Assembly (NCBI GenBank): GCA_054601695.1
Contig: BAAHQB010000029.1
Span: forward strand, 744,001-808,000
Source: Amorphochlora amoebiformis
Lineage: Eukaryota > Cercozoa > Chlorarachniophyceae
DNA length: 64,000 nt
Direction of reading: 5' to 3'
Shown: piece by piece, positions 1-64,000 of the stretch
How the letters are laid out: each line of letters starts with the position of its first letter
How positions within the stretch are numbered: position 1 is the first letter of the stretch
Made by a program: the position numbers and the translations under genes
The notes under the pieces: model-generated
What the model saw: only the letters and a program-made list of their open reading frames with translations
Told to the model about the DNA's origin: nothing
Databases searched by the model: none

Positions 1-3001
<3,001 letters not shown>

Positions 3002-3429
3002 ATTTGAAAACCCACGTCTAGCTAGTTGTAACGGTTTCTCCTCTCTATTTTTTATTAAGTTTTTTTTGTGAGGGGTGAGAAACCTTCGAGTGTGCGCGGA
3101 TTTTCACATGTTATAGCATGAGCTTCTCCACAATAGGAACTTGCGGATGGCCTTGCTAACTTCGGCTAATACTAACATGTACACTTCCAATTGTTAAATT
3201 CTAGAAATTGGAGGTATCAATGTCGTGATGCTAGTGATATCGATTCACGCTTCATTTGGTTAAATAAATTTTACAGGACGCCTTATAATACCTATATATC
3301 TCTGCTTTTTTCGTATATTAAACTGTAGAATAATTACACCGGATACATACTCTAGATACTAGACATATGCATGTATATATCTAGTATATATGCATGTATA
3401 TTGTTTGTGTAGTATACATATATATATAT

Positions 3430-3467
<38 letters not shown>

Positions 3468-3610
3468 AGATATATATATATCTAGTATATATATATCTAG
3501 ATATATATATATATATATAAAGAATATATATTTTTATCTAGATCTAGTAGATATCTAGGATATATATGTATATATATATATATATTATGTGTTTGCGTGT
3601 GATATATCTA

Positions 3611-3664
<54 letters not shown>

Positions 3665-4530
3665 TAGATATATATAGAACATCAATAATACTAGCTTATG
3701 ATGCTATGTGCTAGCATATCCCAGTATTTACATGCATAAAAATACTGATGTATCATACGTACGTACGTACACGTTAGTCGAAGTACGCAGTGTATATCAT
3801 GAGTGTATAATACATACGTGAGGCCTATCATTCAACCCTACGTAAGTAAGCGTAAGTCGTCATTCGCATACATGAATACTCTTTAGACTGTAGGTCACAT
3901 AGTGACGATACGTGAACGTTTTAATGTTTACATACTGTCACTGTCTAAATTTGTCTAGATGGTACGTATAAATACGCGTACTTCCGTGCAGTGTACGTAC
4001 TTACGTCTAGTACGTACGCGTGCGTGTAATCATATGTAGGTGTATGCGTATGCGATAATGCGCATCCATATATTACATACACATCTGTAGTGCGTATCAT
4101 GATACGTGCTGATGGTACGTATATCTCTAGTATATTCTGTCACTAGTACGTCACACGGTTTATGGTGTGAAATTTAATTTATGAAATTCACTGAAGTTGG
4201 GCTGAATTTTGGGGGCGTGATAGCATGTGTACTTGACCATAAAGCCCGGTGTTCGTTCAATGAATTTCATGAATTTCAATCTCATACTTAAACAGTCTGT
4301 CTTTAGATACCATGACATACATCTAGTACATATATCTAGATATATGTACAGCAATGACTGTTTCTGTATGGATTGTGTACATGTGATGATAGATTAAATT
4401 TAAAAGATAATTCTAAAAAAAAAATTATACTTCTAGCACATCAATTTGAAGCTTTCGGTGTTTGTTCAACTGCTAAGCCTGGAAATCTAGCTGAGTATTC
4501 TCGAGGAAGCTTTCGGTGTTTGTTCAACTG
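3002..4530. other. Convergent intergenic region between the ArfGAP and POT1 genes
   Basis: Both neighbours end here. 3340-3665 is TA repeat broken by many TCTAGATATA units (CTAG palindromes). 3700-4140 is unusual, rich in short TACGTA/GTACGT words. A hydrophobic open frame at 4160-4354 has no support. I see no gene, tRNA or other RNA in it. Confidence 0.6.
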
Positions 4531-20589
<16,059 letters not shown>

Positions 20590-20746
20590 AATGCGCTCTC
20601 GTGCTTGTAATACTGTCGGAATAGATTTGAATTTATGTATATGTAGATACATAGACGTGAATTTAGGTATATGTATATACATAGATGTATGCATAATATA
20701 AATGTGTACACACACATATATATATATATATATATCTAGAGAGAGA

Positions 20747-20791
<45 letters not shown>

Positions 20792-20897
20792 TTATATCTT
20801 TGCTTACATATATTATATAATACAAGTGCTGATCCCATAATTGCACAGAGCACCAAAAGAAAATTAGGGGAAATCACGAGGAAAGAAACAGACATAC

Positions 20898-23978
<3,081 letters not shown>

Positions 23979-24158
23979 GTCGAAGTTTTCCAGGAGAGCT
24001 GAGAGTTTTGGTCTACCTCTCCGGGGAGTCTCTGGAGGTACCTTCCCGCTATTTAATCCTCGAGATCCCCAGAGCCTGGCCAGATGTCCAAGTTGGATCC
24101 CGGGGATCCCCGGAAGGATCTTGCGCTTGAAAATCAAGGGGGGCACTCCGTCCAGACA
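23979..24158. promoter_or_regulatory. Short bidirectional promoter region upstream of ispG
   Basis: Only 180 bases separate the start codon of the minus-strand gene (23978) from that of ispG (24159; 105 bases if the in-frame upstream ATG at 24084 is used). The stretch is GC-rich for this window and has no TA tract. No TATA box is evident. Confidence 0.5.
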
Positions 24159-45887
<21,729 letters not shown>

Positions 45888-46356
45888 ACTATCTGCCCTG
45901 GCAATTTCCAGGGAGGTACCCTTGGGAAACTTTCGAAAATCTGCTCTAGTCGTAACCGCGGGTGGCCAATGCAGATTCTTGCGCTGGTAGCCCACGCAGT
46001 CAATTATACGTAACATAGCTATGATTTGCTGTTTATTAAGTCCGTTTCAGCGTACTACGTATACATGTAGAATGTATAATATCTCTAGTATCTATACTAA
46101 TAGATTTAGTGCTAGAGAGGGTAAAGTACTAGAAGTAGTTCGATGCCCGTGACAATGATTGTAACACTACGCCTTCTACTTTTACTAACTCAGACTATAA
46201 TTGAGTAATACTAGAGACTTTCTCAGAATATGTAGAATATATGTATATATATAACTGGTATATAGCTGGCTATACATAATGACTCGAGCATGGCTGGATC
46301 CGAGGGATCGACGTTCTCGGCCCTTGAAATTAAATTTAAATTCGCATAGACTAGGC
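45888..46356. other. Convergent intergenic region between ispG and the MPLKIP-like gene
   Basis: About 470 bases between two stop codons. Mixed base composition, no TA expansion, no open frame worth noting, no clear terminator motif. Confidence 0.6.
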
Positions 46357-48665
<2,309 letters not shown>

Positions 48666-48781
48666 TTTCTTTTCGGTATTCTACATCTCAATAAAATAAG
48701 TCTTTATATTCCCTTTTTGATATCTTAATTATAAGTTTAAAAAGCGCTCGATTATTTGTCCGTCCATTGTCCCATCTCCCG
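48666..48781. promoter_or_regulatory. Short bidirectional promoter, MPLKIP-like / PFDN2
   Basis: 116 bases separate the two start codons (101 if PFDN2 starts at 48767). No TA repeat and no TATA box seen. Confidence 0.5.
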
Positions 48782-49313
48782 ATGTCCGCCCAGAGCCAAG
48801 ATCGCGCTCGCGCTGCGCAGGAAATCCTCAAAACATATGAGACTATGCGAGCAGATCTGTCGCAGATCACGGCCAAAATGTTAGAGCTGGACCAGGACCG
48901 GAATGAGCATTCGTACGTTCAGCACATGTCGTATAATTCGGGTTTGATATTCATATCGACGTGACAGGCTCGTCGTCAATACGATAAAGGATCTGGAGCC
49001 AACTAGAAGATGCTTCCGCTTGATCGGAGGAGTATTAGTGGAACGAACTATCAAAGAGGTTCTTCCGGCCGTAAAGAGGAATCTTGAAGGGGTAACAAAC
49101 CACTTTGAAATGATTCGAGGAACTCTAAGAATTGTCTCCATGAATCAGATCGAGGGAATGGTCAAAAGTCTTTCAGAGGCGAGGAAAGCGAAGCAAAAGG
49201 AGCTTGATTCATACCAACAGAAGTATAATATCAAGCCAGCCACACAAATGACGAAACAGGTGCAGGCTGCTGAGGCAAAGAAGACGGGGAAGAGCGGCGG
49301 TGTACTAGCATAG
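48782..49313 (+). CDS. PFDN2: Prefoldin subunit 2
   Basis: Beta-type subunit of the hexameric prefoldin chaperone, which passes unfolded actin and tubulin to CCT in the cytosol. Two exons, 48782-48912 and 48968-49313, joined by a 55-base GT-AG intron, give 158 residues, the usual size. Coiled-coil helices flank the beta hairpin RLIGGVLVERTIKEVLPAV, the most conserved part of PFDN2. The C-terminal helix (NQIEGMVKSLSEARKAKQKE) and a short charged tail follow. An in-frame ATG at 48767 would add five residues; 48782 is preferred because MSAQS fits better. Confidence 0.95.
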
Positions 49314-49956
49314 ATATAGACAGAACGAGAGACTAATTGTGGAGTAAGTAAGCTTATGCGATGGCGTGATCTGTCAGTTACGGGTTGAACATTTGCCTGG
49401 TCTTTTTGTATTTTTATTACTACCTTGACAAAGGGAGCCTAGACTAGTATTTTATTCTTCCATCATCTCGACTATCGATCAGCATCTGGAACTGATCATC
49501 ACCTCTATCATTTAATTTCTTAATGTACAATCACTAGAATCATGAACTTCAACTCATCACAACGTGCTAGTAGTACCAGAACTCTTGGATTAATTAGTTA
49601 TATATATATTTATAACTACCAGAACTAGATTAACCTAGTAACTATAGATTAACTCTAACTTTGGCCAGGAAAGTAAATTTGTGATATAACTACATTAATT
49701 AATCAATACATCTGTACTCTAGAATTCAGTCCGAGTACAGCTGGTATCTAGTATAACTTTCGACTCAATCTGGTCAATTTCTAGATCAGGATTGTACAAG
49801 TGTAATAATTTCAGAACTATAGTTCTAGATCTCGAATTTGTTTAGCTATAAATCTAGCGCTATACTAGCTATAGCTAGTAGGTAATCGAGATCTAGATGC
49901 CTTTTGCAGGCCATCATCTGAACCTTGAATCAGTAGCGAAACCACATTCGCAAGAT
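49314..49956. other. Convergent intergenic region after PFDN2
   Basis: About 640 bases of AT-rich but non-microsatellite sequence with many CTAG/CTAGAA words. No coding or RNA gene seen. Confidence 0.6.
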
Positions 49957-63760
<13,804 letters not shown>

Positions 63761-64000
63761 AGGGCCTATTCGAAAGCGCACCATTCTTGACATCTACTTG
63801 TCTATTTAACCCAGCAATCGCAACCGTATATTTCCTTACATATTCTTGGACCTTTCTAGGAACAGTGAAACCCGATTCCTCTTGTGAAGACAGAAAGATG
63901 GCCGAGGAGGTGTTTGCGCGCAGACGAGTTTTGTGATCAGCGGCTGTATCACGCACGTGTATGTGACTGGGCATGATGTCACGACCCTTTTACACCTCTC

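Overview
Nuclear DNA of a plastid-bearing eukaryote, probably an alga with a secondary plastid of red-algal origin. Genes are broken by many GT-AG introns, most of them swollen by long (TA)n tracts. One gene is the plastid-type isoprenoid enzyme IspG, and it starts with an apparent bipartite plastid-targeting leader (hydrophobic signal segment, then a basic Arg/Ala/Pro-rich stretch starting with Phe). Telomere-like repeats are CCCTAA/TTAGGG, which fits stramenopiles or haptophytes better than chromerids, dinoflagellates or plants. This placement is inference.

Layout: (1) 1-3001, + strand, the 3' part of an AGFG-type ArfGAP gene. (2) 4531-20589, - strand, a telomere-protection (POT1) gene of about 25 exons. 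(3) about 20898-23978, - strand, an unrecognised gene, head-to-head with (4) 24159-45887, + strand, ispG. I could reconstruct ispG completely: 38 exons, 2304 coding bases, 767 residues, every junction in phase. (5) 46357-48665, - strand, an MPLKIP/TTDN1-like RGG protein, head-to-head with (6) 48782-49313, + strand, prefoldin subunit 2. (7) 49957-63760, - strand, a charged coiled-coil protein of more than 30 exons with a PAM2 (poly(A)-binding-protein-binding) motif. The genes are unrelated housekeeping functions and do not form a pathway.

Spacing is inverted from the usual pattern: divergent promoters are 100-180 bases long while introns carry nearly all the DNA. Most lines that look like [12 protein letters not shown] or KKERRE proteins are translations of microsatellites.

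The most unusual signal is that many exons have truncated, decayed copies nearby. Almost every copy lies upstream in the sense of transcription and carries the 3' splice site plus the first part of the exon, then breaks off into a TA tract. This holds on both strands and in three genes (ispG, POT1, the PAM2 gene). A second unusual signal is an ispG intron made almost entirely of telomeric repeats, in which the repeat itself supplies the branch-site-like and 3' splice-site sequences.
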